Source of the DNA: an uncultured Clostridia bacterium
Lineage (GTDB): Bacteria > Bacillota > Clostridia > Christensenellales > Borkfalkiaceae
Direction: 5' to 3'
Length of the DNA stretch: 64,000 nt
Assembly: GCA_949283125.1 (NCBI GenBank)
Contig: CASDRK010000018.1
Coordinates: 90,455-154,454 of the forward strand
Below the pieces are notes generated by a model. That model was given only the letters and a program-made list of their open reading frames with translations, did no database searches and was not told the DNA's origin. Below, piece by piece: positions 38,725-47,021 of this stretch. A program made the translations under genes and the position numbers. Position 1 is the stretch's first letter, and every line of letters begins with the position of its first letter.

Positions 38725-39555
38725 ATGAGCAAGGCAGACAGCATCTTTATCGATAACATGAACGACATTTTGAACAACGGAGTGTGGGATACCGACCTTC
38801 CCGTCCGTCCCCGCTGGAGCGACGGCACGCCCGCGCATACCGTTAAAAAATTCGGCATAGTCAACCGCTACGATCTGCAGGAGGAATTTCCCGTCCTGAC
38901 CATCCGCCGCACGGCTTTCAGGTCGTGCGTGGACGAGCTGTTGTGGATCTGGCAGAAAAAGTCCAACAACATCCGCGATCTGCATTCAAAAATATGGGAT
39001 CAGTGGGCGGATGAAAACGGCTCAATAGGCAAGGCCTACGGCTATCAGCTGGGCGTTAAGCATCACTACAGGGAGGGCGATTTCGATCAGGTGGACAGGG
39101 TGCTTTACGACCTGAAACACAACCCTTCGAGCCGCAGGATACTTACAAACATCTACACTTTCGCCGACCTGCACGAAATGAACCTGTATCCCTGCGCGTA
39201 TTCTATGACTTTCAACGTATCCGGCGATAAGCTCAACGCCATACTCAACCAGCGCTCCAACGACATGCTCACCGCCAACAACTGGAACGTTGCGCAGTAT
39301 GCCGTGCTGCTCGTCATGATGGCGCAGGTTTCGGGACTGAAGGCGGGCGAGCTTGTGCACGTCATCGCCGACGCCCACATTTACGACAGGCATATCCCCA
39401 TCGTAAAGGAGATAATCGCCATGCCGCAGTATCCCGCGCCCAGACTAGTCGTCGACCCGGACGTAAAAAATTTTTACGACTTCACCGTGGACAGCTTCCG
39501 TCTGGAAAATTACGAATGCAACAAGAAAAAATACGACATACCGGTGGCGGAGTGA
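38725..39555 (+). CDS. thyA: Thymidylate synthase
   Basis: 276 residues. It converts dUMP and methylene-THF to dTMP and DHF. IGKAYGYQLG, the catalytic Cys in LYPCAYSMTF, NQRSNDMLTANNWNVAQY and HVIADAHIYDRH match the Firmicutes branch of ThyA, which differs from the E. coli PPCH motif. I set the start at ATG 38725 with GGAGA upstream; an earlier in-frame start lies in the promoter. Dihydrofolate reductase follows after 5 bp and regenerates the folate. Confidence 0.95.
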   Translation: MSKADSIFIDNMNDILNNGVWDTDLPVRPRWSDGTPAHTVKKFGIVNRYDLQEEFPVLTIRRTAFRSCVDELLWIWQKKSNNIRDLHSKIWDQWADENGSIGKAYGYQLGVKHHYREGDFDQVDRVLYDLKHNPSSRRILTNIYTFADLHEMNLYPCAYSMTFNVSGDKLNAILNQRSNDMLTANNWNVAQYAVLLVMMAQVSGLKAGELVHVIADAHIYDRHIPIVKEIIAMPQYPAPRLVVDPDVKNFYDFTVDSFRLENYECNKKKYDIPVAE

Positions 39556-39560
39556 CAACG

Positions 39561-40061
39561 ATGAAGGCGATAGTTCACGCGGATAAAAACTGGGGCATAG
39601 GCAGGGGCAATTCCCTTATGTTCCGCCTGCCCGCCGACATGAAATTTTTCAGGGAGACAACAACGGGCAACACGGTGGTTATGGGCGGCAACACGCTGCG
39701 CTCCTTTCCGGGCGGCGCGCCGCTGAAAAACAGGGTCAACATAGTGCTGTCCGCAAGCGAGCCGGAACGTGACGACTGCATCGTCGTGCGCGGCGCGCGG
39801 CAGCTGTTCGACGAAATAAAGAGGACTGAAGGCGAAGTCTATGTGATAGGCGGCGCAAGCATATACGAAATGCTGCTGCCCTATTGCGCGGAAGCGCTCG
39901 TCACCAAGGTCGACGCCGACGGCGGCGCCGATACCTTCTTTCCAAACCTCGACGCGGACGGTAATTTCTCGCTCGCGGCCGAAGGGCCGGAGGCGGAGAC
40001 CGGCGGATATAAGATCCGCTTCTGCCGATATGTCAACAACAATATAAAGCCTCTGCCCTGA
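39561..40061 (+). CDS. folA: Dihydrofolate reductase
   Basis: 166-residue enzyme reducing DHF to THF with NADPH. VHADKNWGIGRGNSLMFRLP covers the Met20-type loop, DMKFFRETTTGNTVVMG the folate and cofactor helix, and VIGGASIYEML the NADPH phosphate region. I start at ATG 39561, five bases after the thyA stop, the usual thyA-folA coupling. Ends before a strong terminator. Confidence 0.93.
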   Translation: MKAIVHADKNWGIGRGNSLMFRLPADMKFFRETTTGNTVVMGGNTLRSFPGGAPLKNRVNIVLSASEPERDDCIVVRGARQLFDEIKRTEGEVYVIGGASIYEMLLPYCAEALVTKVDADGGADTFFPNLDADGNFSLAAEGPEAETGGYKIRFCRYVNNNIKPLP

Positions 40062-40070
40062 CGTGCAGAC

Positions 40071-40117
40071 GGCGCGGGGCGCGGCCTTTTCGGCCGCGCC
40101 CCGCGCCGCTTTTTTTT
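40071..40117 (+). terminator. Terminator of thyA-folA
   Basis: 16-bp perfect GC stem 40071-40086 with 40092-40107, loop TTTTC, then GC and eight T. Confidence 0.9.
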
Positions 40118-40189
40118 CGCGCCGTCACGCCGCCCGTCTCCCGCGGCATAATATGGTGTTGTACAGTCTTTTTTACGGGAGATGAAGTT

Positions 40190-40948
40190 GTGGAGTTTTT
40201 TGTTTGTCTGCCCGGGTGGCAGCAGGCGCTCATCGCCTGCACGTTCACGTGGGCGATGACGGCGGCGGGGGCGTCGCTCGTATTCTTTTTCAAAAATATC
40301 GGCCCGTCCGCGTTCAGTTTCATGATGTCAGGGGCATCGGGCATAATGCTTGCGTCGGCCTTTTTTTCGCTGCTTCTGCCCGCGCTCGAAAGCGGCGTGC
40401 GCTTTCCCCATCTGGCGCTCACGGCGGGCTTTGTCTGCGGCGGACTTCTGATAGTCCTTGCCGACGTCGCCGTCGACCGGCTCGATCTGTTCCGGGCGGC
40501 AAAGTCCCGTCCCGTCGCCGTCACCTGCGCCGCCGTCACCATTCACAACATTCCCGAAGGAATGGCGGTGGGGGTGGCCTTTGCGGCCGCCGGCCCGGGC
40601 GCCGTGGCCGCGCTCATGCTCGCCTTCGGCATAGGCGTGCAGAACTTTCCCGAAGGCATGTGCGTCGCCTTTCCACTGCGCGCCAACGGCTGTTCGCGCT
40701 TTAAAAGCTTTTTCATAGGCCAGCTTTCGGGCGCGGTGGAAATAGCCGCCGGCGTGTCCGGCGCGCTCGCCGTCTCGTTCGTTTCGGGCGTGCTGCCCTT
40801 TGCGCTCTCCTTTTCTGCGGGCGCAATGCTCGCCGTGGTCTGCTCCGAACTTATCCCGCAGAGCTTTGCGCGCGGCAAACTCAAGGCCGCCGTCGGGGTG
40901 GTGGCGGGCTTTGCGCTCATGATGGCGCTCGATATCGCGCTGGGCTGA
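40190..40948 (+). CDS. ZIP family metal transporter
   Basis: 252-residue inner-membrane protein with about eight helices. The metal-site motif HNIPEGMAVG lies near residue 120 in helix IV and the matching QNFPEGMCV near 152 in helix V, as in ZupT/GufA-type zinc and divalent-metal permeases; a Gln replaces the usual His of the second motif. The start is GTG 40190, with GGGAGA upstream. It stands alone between the thyA-folA terminator and spoVAC. Confidence 0.85.
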   Translation: MEFFVCLPGWQQALIACTFTWAMTAAGASLVFFFKNIGPSAFSFMMSGASGIMLASAFFSLLLPALESGVRFPHLALTAGFVCGGLLIVLADVAVDRLDLFRAAKSRPVAVTCAAVTIHNIPEGMAVGVAFAAAGPGAVAALMLAFGIGVQNFPEGMCVAFPLRANGCSRFKSFFIGQLSGAVEIAAGVSGALAVSFVSGVLPFALSFSAGAMLAVVCSELIPQSFARGKLKAAVGVVAGFALMMALDIALG

Positions 40949-40966
40949 ATCCGTCGCCCGCCGCCC

Positions 40967-40996
40967 GTATAAATATCCCTTTCGGCGACCAAAATA
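40967..40996 (+). promoter_or_regulatory. Possible sigma-G-type promoter of spoVAC
   Basis: GTATA at 40967-40971, 18 bp, CAAAATA at 40990-40996, each one mismatch from the Bacillus sigma-G pattern. SpoVA proteins are made in the forespore under sigma-G. The next ATG is 5 nt away. Confidence 0.35.
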
Positions 40997-41001
40997 ACGG
41001 T

Positions 41002-41082
41002 ATGAAAAAGGATATCGATCTCACCAGACGCGACGAGCGCGAAAGCTTTATAAAACCTGTAAAGACGGGGGACTGCAGATGA
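41002..41082 (+). CDS. 26-residue leader ORF coupled to spoVAC
   Basis: Short ORF MKKDIDLTRRDERESFIKPV... of 26 codons, highly charged, no known domain. Its TGA overlaps the spoVAC ATG (ATGA), the junction used by most real gene pairs in this window. It starts 5 nt after a sigma-G-like -10 and has no ribosome site. It may be a small protein or a translational coupling device. Evidence is positional only. Confidence 0.4.
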   Translation: MKKDIDLTRRDERESFIKPVKTGDCR

Positions 41083-41528
41083 CGGACGCGGGCGCGAAAA
41101 ATCGCAATAAAAACTACCTCGAATACGTAAAATCGTGCGAGCCGCGCACAAAACACTTCAAAAACTGCGCGGCCGCGTTCGGCGTGGGCGGACTGATATG
41201 CTGCATCGGTCAGTTTTTCAGATACATGCTTCAGTTCGCGGGATTGACGGGCGACGTCCTTGCCGGGGCGGTATCCGTCATTCTCATCTTTTTGGGTTGC
41301 CTGCTCACCGGGCTGGGCGTGTACGACCGCATCGGCCGCTGCGCCGGGGCGGGTTCTATCGTGCCCATAACGGGTTTTGCAAACTCCGTGGCTTCGCCAG
41401 CCATAGAATTCAAAACCGAAGGCTGGATATACGGCATGGCCGCAAAAATGTTCACCGTCGCCGGCGCAATAATAGTTTTCGGCGTTTTCGCCGGGGTCGC
41501 GACGGGTTTGGTGTATTGTTTTGTGTAA
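41079..41528 (+). CDS. spoVAC: Stage V sporulation protein AC
   Basis: 149-residue membrane protein of the SpoVA channel, which moves dipicolinic acid into the developing spore and out on germination. KNCAAAFGVGGLICCIGQ, GVYDRIGRCAGAGSIVP, TGFANSVASPAIE and EGWIYGMAAKMF match SpoVAC well; SpoVAE lacks the N-terminal region. Four membrane segments are expected. Usual neighbours spoVAD and spoVAE are absent, so the gene is isolated. GGGGGA precedes the ATG, and a 26-codon ORF overlaps the start. Confidence 0.9.
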   Translation: MTDAGAKNRNKNYLEYVKSCEPRTKHFKNCAAAFGVGGLICCIGQFFRYMLQFAGLTGDVLAGAVSVILIFLGCLLTGLGVYDRIGRCAGAGSIVPITGFANSVASPAIEFKTEGWIYGMAAKMFTVAGAIIVFGVFAGVATGLVYCFV

Positions 41529-41593
41529 ATGTCTGTTTACACAATATGTTGTGCAATGTAAAAAATTTTCAGTCCATATTTAGTGAAATACTA

Positions 41594-41622
41594 TTGACAA
41601 CGCGCGCGAATGATGATACAAT
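41594..41622 (+). promoter_or_regulatory. Promoter of the ZTP riboswitch-pflA unit
   Basis: TTGACA at 41594-41599, 17 bp, TACAAT at 41617-41622. Transcription starts near 41629. Confidence 0.8.
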
Positions 41623-41629
41623 AAGCGTG

Positions 41630-41752
41630 CTGATAAGAGGGCTTGCGCGCAACTGACGAATGAGCGGACGACCGCATGGGAGCGCGCGTGGTCGGTTTTT
41701 TGTCGTTCGTCTGGGCAAGGTTTATTCTCGGGATAAACTTGTCCGTTTTTTA
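41630..41752 (+). promoter_or_regulatory. ZTP (pfl motif) riboswitch with terminator platform
   Basis: The leader shows the conserved ZTP/ZMP aptamer blocks: GCGCAACTGACG (41647-41658), GGGAGCGCG (41688-41696) and CGTCTGGGCA (41708-41717). The GGGCA of the last block is also the start of an intrinsic terminator (41713-41725 with 41733-41744, one bulge) followed by six T. Ligand binding would hold GGGCA in the aptamer and let transcription continue, an ON switch. ZTP signals low 10-formyl-THF, which makes control of formate-producing genes logical. Confidence 0.85.
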
Positions 41753-41785
41753 GTTTTATTAAACATAACACCTTCGGAGGCGTCT

Positions 41786-42505
41786 ATGACCGGTCGCGTT
41801 CATTCGTTTGAATCCTTCGGCACGGTGGACGGGCCGGGCATACGTTTCGTCGTGTTTCTTCAGGGCTGTCCGATGCGCTGTCTCTACTGTCACAATCCCG
41901 ACACGTGGAGCGTCTCGGCGGGTACGGAATACACGGCGGAGGATGTTGCGGGGCGCGTCCTGAAATACAAAAATTATTTCACGGGCGGCGGGGGCGTCAC
42001 CGTATCCGGCGGGGAGCCGCTCATGCAGGCGGAGTTCGTCGCCGCTTTATTTGCCGCTCTGAAGGACAAGGGCATACACACCGCCCTCGACACGTCCGGC
42101 GCGCTGTACGACGAGGACAGGCCCGAAGCCTTTTCGTCTCTGCTGTCCCTGACCGATCTCGTATTGCTCGACATCAAGCACATAGACGACGGCGAGCACA
42201 TAAAGCTCACCGGGCGCTCAAACAAAAACATACTCGCCTTTGCCCGGCGGCTGGCGGAGCTGGGAAAAAACGTGTGGATACGCCACGTGCTCGTGCCGGG
42301 CATCACCGACGACGACGGCTGTCTGACGCGGCTTAAGGCATTCATCTCCTCGCTCGGCAACGTGAGCAGAGTCGAAGTGCTGCCCTATCACACCATGGGC
42401 GCGGTAAAATATAAAAAGCTGGGAATTCCTTACCCGCTTGAAGGCGTATTGCCGCCCTCGCCGGAAAGGATAAAAAACGCAAAGGAAATTTTAAGTCTGA
42501 AATGA
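41786..42505 (+). CDS. pflA: Pyruvate formate-lyase activating enzyme
   Basis: 239-residue radical SAM enzyme that installs the glycyl radical on pyruvate formate-lyase. The radical SAM motif is CPMRCLYC (CxxxCxxC) near residues 29-36, in the PflA context ESFGTVDGPGIR and HNPDTW. VTVSGGEPLMQ binds SAM. I start at ATG 41786 with CGGAGG upstream; the longer in-frame reading runs through the riboswitch. The stop overlaps the next gene. pflB is 420 bp downstream. Confidence 0.94.
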   Translation: MTGRVHSFESFGTVDGPGIRFVVFLQGCPMRCLYCHNPDTWSVSAGTEYTAEDVAGRVLKYKNYFTGGGGVTVSGGEPLMQAEFVAALFAALKDKGIHTALDTSGALYDEDRPEAFSSLLSLTDLVLLDIKHIDDGEHIKLTGRSNKNILAFARRLAELGKNVWIRHVLVPGITDDDGCLTRLKAFISSLGNVSRVEVLPYHTMGAVKYKKLGIPYPLEGVLPPSPERIKNAKEILSLK

Positions 42506-42780
42506 TAAAACTCATAGAAATAAGCGGCGACGGCTGTGCAGGCTGCCACGCGCTTCTGCCTTCGCTCAACGCGGTCGCGTCCGAATTCGGGCTGGCGGCG
42601 GAGAGGATAGACGTGGAGAGTTCGCCCGAAGCTATCGAAAAATTCCATGTGGAGCGCATTCCCACCGTCGTGCTTGCCGACGGCGACAAGATAATAGCCA
42701 AGTGTTCCGGCTATCAGCCGGAGGAGATACTTTCGCTCTGGGTCGAAGCCAAATTGCAGGCTTACTCGTCCGGAAAGTGA
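42502..42780 (+). CDS. Thioredoxin-like protein
   Basis: 92-residue thioredoxin-fold protein with the redox motif CAGC in DGCAGCHALLP near residues 12-15 and the cis-proline segment RIPTVVLADG near 52. It is shorter than classical thioredoxin, and the CAGC pair points to a specialised oxidoreductase. It overlaps pflA by an ATGA and shares its riboswitch. A link to pyruvate formate-lyase activation or protection is possible but only inferred. Confidence 0.8.
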   Translation: MIKLIEISGDGCAGCHALLPSLNAVASEFGLAAERIDVESSPEAIEKFHVERIPTVVLADGDKIIAKCSGYQPEEILSLWVEAKLQAYSSGK

Positions 42781-42856
42781 TCTGCCCGGCAGGCCGCCTG
42801 CGCGGCTGTGCCGCCAGTCCGTCCGCGCGGCGGAAAAAGCTGCCTGCAGCTATCGC

Positions 42857-42885
42857 TTGACAAACGCGAAAATTTATATTATTCT
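42857..42885 (+). promoter_or_regulatory. Promoter of the split pflB genes
   Basis: TTGACA at 42857-42862, 17 bp, TATTCT at 42880-42885, 37 bp before the ATG. Confidence 0.75.
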
Positions 42886-42922
42886 ACAGATAAATAAGAT
42901 TAAATCTTAATAAGAGGTATAT

Positions 42923-44953
42923 ATGACATACAAAGCATGGGAAGGATTCGTTCCCGGAAAGTGGAGCGAGGACGAGGTGAACGTCCGCGACTTCATTCAG
43001 CGCAATTACACTCCCTACGAAGGCGACGGCGCCTTCCTCGAAGGCCCCACCGAGGCCACGAAGAAGCTCTGGGCGGAGATACTCGACCTGTCCGCAAAGG
43101 AGCGCGCCGCCGGCGGCGTGCTCAAGGCCGACACAAAAATCGTCTCCACGCTCACCAGCCACAAGGCGGGATATATAGACAAGGAGCTTGAAAAGATAGT
43201 CGGCCTCCAGACCGACGAGCCCTTCAAGCGCGCGCTGCAGCCCTTCGGCGGCATAAGAATGGCCGAAGAAGCGCTCGCAATGTACGGCTACAGCATAGAT
43301 CCCGAAGTAAAGGAGATCTTCACGAAATACCGCAAGACCCACAACGATGGAGTGTACGACGCCTACACGCCCGAAATGCGCCGCGCGCGTTCCGCGCACA
43401 TACTCACCGGCCTGCCCGACACTTACGGCAGGGGCAGGATAGTGGGCGACTACCGCCGCGTCGCGCTGTACGGCATCGATTACCTCATGGAGCACAAACA
43501 GCGCGACAAGCTGAACATGGACGGCGACATGACGCCCGACAAGATACGCGACCGCGAGGAGCTTTCCGAGCAGATAAAGGCGCTCGGCGCCCTCAAGCAG
43601 ATGGCCGCGGAATACGGCATGGACATATCCCGTCCCGCCGAAAACGCGCGCGAAGCCATTCAGTGGCTGTATTTCGGCTACCTCGGCGCCATCAAGGACC
43701 AGAACGGCGCCGCCATGTCGATAGGCCGCAACTCCACGTTCCTCGACATATACATCGAGCGCGACATTGCCCGCGGTCTGCTGACCGAAAGGGAGGCGCA
43801 GGAACTCATCGACCAGTTCGTCATGAAGCTCCGCATCGTGAAATTCATGAGGATAAAAGAGTATAACGAGCTGTTCTCCGGCGATCCCACGTGGGTCACG
43901 GAGTCGATAGGCGGCATGGGCGTGGACGGCAGAACGCTGGTCACGAAGTCGTCGTTCAGAATACTGCACACGCTCAAAAATCTCGGCCCCGCGCCCGAAC
44001 CCAACCTCACGGTGCTCTGGTCCAAAAATCTGCCCTCCGGCTTCAAAAAATTCTGCGCGGCGACCTCGATAGAAACGTCGGCCATCCAGTACGAAAGCGA
44101 CGATCTCATGCGCCCCGAAATGGGCGACGACTACTGCATCGCCTGCTGCGTAAGCTGCATGCGCGTGGGCAAGGACATGCAGTTCTTCGGCGCGAGGGCC
44201 AACCTTGCAAAGTGCCTGCTCTATGCCATAAACGGCGGCAAGGACGAACTCGTCAAGGATAAAAAGACGGGCAAGGCCCTTCAGGTCTCCCCCATGTACG
44301 CGCCCGTTCTCGGCGACGGCCCTTTGGATTATGCGGAAGTCGTCGCCAAGTACGAGCAGATGATGGACTGGCTGGCCGGACTGTACGTCAACACGCTCAA
44401 TCTCATCCACTACATGCACGACAAGTACAGCTACGAAGCGCTGGAAATGGCCCTGCACGACACGCAGGTGCGCCGTTTCTTTGCCACGGGCATAGCCGGC
44501 CTTTCGTGCGCGGCCGACAGCCTTTCGGCCATAAAGTACGCAAAGGTCTATCCCGTCCGCAACGAGGAGGGCCTGGCCGTCGATTTCAGAATAGAGGGTG
44601 ACTATCCCAAGTACGGCAACAACGACGACCGCGCTGACGATATAGCCGTGTGGCTGGTAAAGACCTTCATGAACAAAATAAAGAGCCACTACACCTACCG
44701 CGAAAGCGTGCCCACCATGTCCATACTGACGATAACTTCCAACGTCGTGTACGGCAAAAAGACGGGCAACACGCCCGACGGAAGAAGGGCGGGCCAGCCC
44801 CTCGCCCCCGGCGCCAACCCCATGCACGGCAGGGATTGCTCCGGCGCGCTCGCCTCGCTCGAGTCCGTGGCAAAACTTCCCTACGAATACTCGCGCGACG
44901 GGATCTCCAACACCTTCTCCGTAACGCCCGCGTCCCTCGGCAAGGACGACTGA
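42923..44953 (+). CDS. pflB: Pyruvate formate-lyase core without the glycyl radical domain
   Basis: 676 residues; complete PFL is near 750. It converts pyruvate and CoA to formate and acetyl-CoA. The catalytic cysteine pair is in [20 protein letters not shown], and [35 protein letters not shown] and [11 protein letters not shown] are typical. The protein stops at LGKDD, just where intact PFL continues into the C-terminal radical domain. That domain, with RVSGYAVNF, is the next ORF. Every active-site residue except the radical glycine is present. I therefore read it as a split enzyme, not a decayed gene. Confidence 0.93.
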   Translation: MTYKAWEGFVPGKWSEDEVNVRDFIQRNYTPYEGDGAFLEGPTEATKKLWAEILDLSAKERAAGGVLKADTKIVSTLTSHKAGYIDKELEKIVGLQTDEPFKRALQPFGGIRMAEEALAMYGYSIDPEVKEIFTKYRKTHNDGVYDAYTPEMRRARSAHILTGLPDTYGRGRIVGDYRRVALYGIDYLMEHKQRDKLNMDGDMTPDKIRDREELSEQIKALGALKQMAAEYGMDISRPAENAREAIQWLYFGYLGAIKDQNGAAMSIGRNSTFLDIYIERDIARGLLTEREAQELIDQFVMKLRIVKFMRIKEYNELFSGDPTWVTESIGGMGVDGRTLVTKSSFRILHTLKNLGPAPEPNLTVLWSKNLPSGFKKFCAATSIETSAIQYESDDLMRPEMGDDYCIACCVSCMRVGKDMQFFGARANLAKCLLYAINGGKDELVKDKKTGKALQVSPMYAPVLGDGPLDYAEVVAKYEQMMDWLAGLYVNTLNLIHYMHDKYSYEALEMALHDTQVRRFFATGIAGLSCAADSLSAIKYAKVYPVRNEEGLAVDFRIEGDYPKYGNNDDRADDIAVWLVKTFMNKIKSHYTYRESVPTMSILTITSNVVYGKKTGNTPDGRRAGQPLAPGANPMHGRDCSGALASLESVAKLPYEYSRDGISNTFSVTPASLGKDD

Positions 44954-44972
44954 CGGACGTTTGAAGGAGCTG

Positions 44973-44990
44973 CGTAAGGTTTTCCTTACG
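44973..44990 (+). other. Hairpin between the two pyruvate formate-lyase ORFs
   Basis: CGTAAGG (44973-44979) and CCTTACG (44984-44990) with loop TTTT, lacking a T-tract. It may set RNA stability or the ratio of the two products. Confidence 0.5.
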
Positions 44991-45021
44991 GCAAACATCA
45001 ATATTAAAGAGGTAAAATGCA

Positions 45022-45252
45022 ATGTCAAGAGTCGATAATCTGGTTAACATGCTCGATGCATACGTCGCCGACGGCGGCTATCATCTCAACGTAAACGTGT
45101 TCGACAGGGCCACCCTGCTGGACGCGCAGGCCCATCCCGAAAAGTATCCCCAGCTCACCGTAAGGGTATCGGGATATGCGGTGAATTTCAACAAGCTCAC
45201 CAAGGAGCAGCAGGACGACGTCATTTCAAGGACCATTCACGAAAGCTTTTAA
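45022..45252 (+). CDS. Separate glycyl radical domain of pyruvate formate-lyase (GrcA-like)
   Basis: 76 residues corresponding to the C-terminal end of normal [33 protein letters not shown], then the radical loop RVSGYAVNF with the glycine near residue 51 and a closing [15 protein letters not shown]. It has its own AGAGG ribosome site and ATG, 68 bp after the core ORF, and a terminator behind it. It resembles the autonomous radical cofactor YfiD/GrcA, but here it is the only radical domain encoded beside the core, so it is likely an obligate subunit. Confidence 0.92.
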   Translation: MSRVDNLVNMLDAYVADGGYHLNVNVFDRATLLDAQAHPEKYPQLTVRVSGYAVNFNKLTKEQQDDVISRTIHESF

Positions 45253-45273
45253 CCGTTTCATGGTCTCGTTTCA

Positions 45274-45307
45274 GCAAAAAAGCCGCGTTTTGAGCGGCTT
45301 TTTTTGC
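45274..45307 (+). terminator. Terminator of the split pflB genes
   Basis: GCAAAAAAGCCGC (45274-45286) pairs with 45294-45307, ending in seven T. Confidence 0.85.
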
Positions 45308-45315
45308 TTATATCC

Positions 45316-45344
45316 TTTACAAACTCAACATTATGTGATAAAAT
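45316..45344 (+). promoter_or_regulatory. Promoter of the LRR gene
   Basis: TTTACA at 45316-45321, 17 bp, extended -10 TGATAAAAT (hexamer 45339-45344). Confidence 0.75.
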
Positions 45345-45402
45345 GTAACATAAATAATCTGCGGCCTTGCGGCCCGCACGGATAATCAAAAGGCGGAAAA
45401 TC

Positions 45403-46863
45403 ATGTCAGACGTTAAATTTCTCATCAAGGACGGCACTCTCTACAGATACGAGGGCGACGACGCCGAAGTCGTCATCCCCGCCGAAGTCAGGCGCATAGC
45501 GCCGGAAGCTTTCAGGGACTGCAAAGGGCTCATAAAGGTGGCCACGCCGGTAAAGCTCGTGCGCATAGGCAACCGCGCCTTTTACGGCTGCGACAATCTT
45601 GCCGAAGTCGCCATGCCCGGCGCGCTGTTCAGGCGCGTGGACGCGGGCAAGATCTTTTCCCGGCCGGACGACATCTATTTCCGTTTTTATGCCTCGGCGG
45701 GGCTCGGCGCCGAGTTTGACGAGGAGTACGGCGCGGAATGGGACGACGCCGCCGACGACAGCGTAAGGCCCGTCCCCGGCGAAAGAGCCGCCGCCATGCC
45801 CGTAAAGACTGCCGACGAAGCCGCGGCGGAGGTTCAGGTAAAACACGAACCCCGCGCCGACGTAAACCGCGGAGTCATCACGGGCGCGGCGACCATACTC
45901 GTCGACGTCAGCCGGAGCAGCGTCTCCGGCGAAGAAGACGCGCCCGGCGAAGCTGCGGCGGAAGGTGCGTCCGTCGGGGAGACGGACGAATGCGCGCCGG
46001 CGGACGACCGCACGCTGAGGGAGAGGATAGAATGCGTCGTTCCCGCAGACGCCGCGCCGGAGGGCATTTCGCCCGCGCGCAGAAAGGAACTTCTCAACCT
46101 CACGGATTTCCTCATCGAAGATACCACTCTGGTCAAATACATAGGCGTAAAACGTCAGGTGGAGATACCCGAATTCATCACCCGCATAGGCGAGGGCGCG
46201 TTTGCCAACAGCGACATTACCGACGTCTACATTCCCTCAAACGTCAGGTACATCGGCGCGCGCGCGTTCACGTGGTGCGAAAGTCTCACCGGTGTGACCA
46301 TTCCCGAGGGCGTGGAGCTCGTCGACGACCTGGCATTTGCCAACTGTTCGGCTCTCGTCCGCGCGGATCTGCCCGAAAGCCTGCGGTTTATAGGCGAAAG
46401 CGCGTTTCATGCCTGCTCCTCGCTCGAAAAAATAGTCATTCCTCAGGGCATCTCCTCGGTCAGCCGCCGCGCGTTCGATTTCTGCACGGCGCTCACCGAC
46501 GTCATCCTGCCCGAAAGCGTCAGCGTGCTCTGCGACGGAGCTTTCTCGCATTGCGACAGTTTAAGGAGCGTGCATTTCTCATCCGGGCTCAAAAAGATAT
46601 CCGGCTGGGCGTTTGCCGAGTGCGGCGAACTTGCCGATTTCGACCTTCCCGAAGGACTGGAGGAGATAGGCGACGTGGCGTTCATGAACTGCAAATCGCT
46701 CCGGCGCGTCGTCGTGCCCGAAACGGTCGGGTCCATCGGCCGGCAGTGCTTTGTCAACTGCACGGGGCTCATTCTCATTCTTTTGCCCGAACACCTGCGC
46801 GATCAGGTCAGGGCGCAGAAGGCTTTCCACGGCGTGACGGGCGCGGAAGCGGAATACGTCTGA
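45403..46863 (+). CDS. BspA-type leucine-rich repeat protein
   Basis: 486 residues with LRR_5/BspA repeats of about 23 residues, such as VRRIAPEAFRDCKGLIKV, YIGARAFTWCESLTGVTIP and FIGESAFHACSSLEKIVIP. One block covers residues about 1-85 and a longer one about 245-475. Between them lies an acidic, Ala-rich low-complexity stretch. No signal peptide or anchor is present, so it is predicted to stay in the cytoplasm, unlike most BspA proteins. I start at ATG 45403 (AAGGCGG upstream). The role is probably protein-protein contact. Confidence 0.8.
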   Translation: MSDVKFLIKDGTLYRYEGDDAEVVIPAEVRRIAPEAFRDCKGLIKVATPVKLVRIGNRAFYGCDNLAEVAMPGALFRRVDAGKIFSRPDDIYFRFYASAGLGAEFDEEYGAEWDDAADDSVRPVPGERAAAMPVKTADEAAAEVQVKHEPRADVNRGVITGAATILVDVSRSSVSGEEDAPGEAAAEGASVGETDECAPADDRTLRERIECVVPADAAPEGISPARRKELLNLTDFLIEDTTLVKYIGVKRQVEIPEFITRIGEGAFANSDITDVYIPSNVRYIGARAFTWCESLTGVTIPEGVELVDDLAFANCSALVRADLPESLRFIGESAFHACSSLEKIVIPQGISSVSRRAFDFCTALTDVILPESVSVLCDGAFSHCDSLRSVHFSSGLKKISGWAFAECGELADFDLPEGLEEIGDVAFMNCKSLRRVVVPETVGSIGRQCFVNCTGLILILLPEHLRDQVRAQKAFHGVTGAEAEYV

Positions 46864-46886
46864 CGGACGACATCGTTTTCAACGTG

Positions 46887-46915
46887 CGGGCGCGGGCATC
46901 GTATGCCCGCGCCCG
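46887..46915 (+). terminator. Hairpin after the LRR gene
   Basis: 13-bp perfect stem 46887-46899 with 46903-46915, loop CGT. Only a weak T-stretch (ATATTTTG) follows. Confidence 0.55.
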
Positions 46916-47021
46916 ACGATATTTTGCCCCGACATTCGGGCGCTGCGGCGCGGAATTTATTTACAAAGCCGCAGCCGTATAGTATAATGTATTGCATACA
47001 GGTATCCGGGGGGACTCAAAG

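Noticed and set aside
42923-45252. Frameshift or sequencing error splitting pflB
   Set aside because: The second ORF has its own ribosome site and ATG, 68 bp of non-coding DNA with a hairpin separates the two, and no conserved residues are lost at the junction. A simple indel would not produce this.
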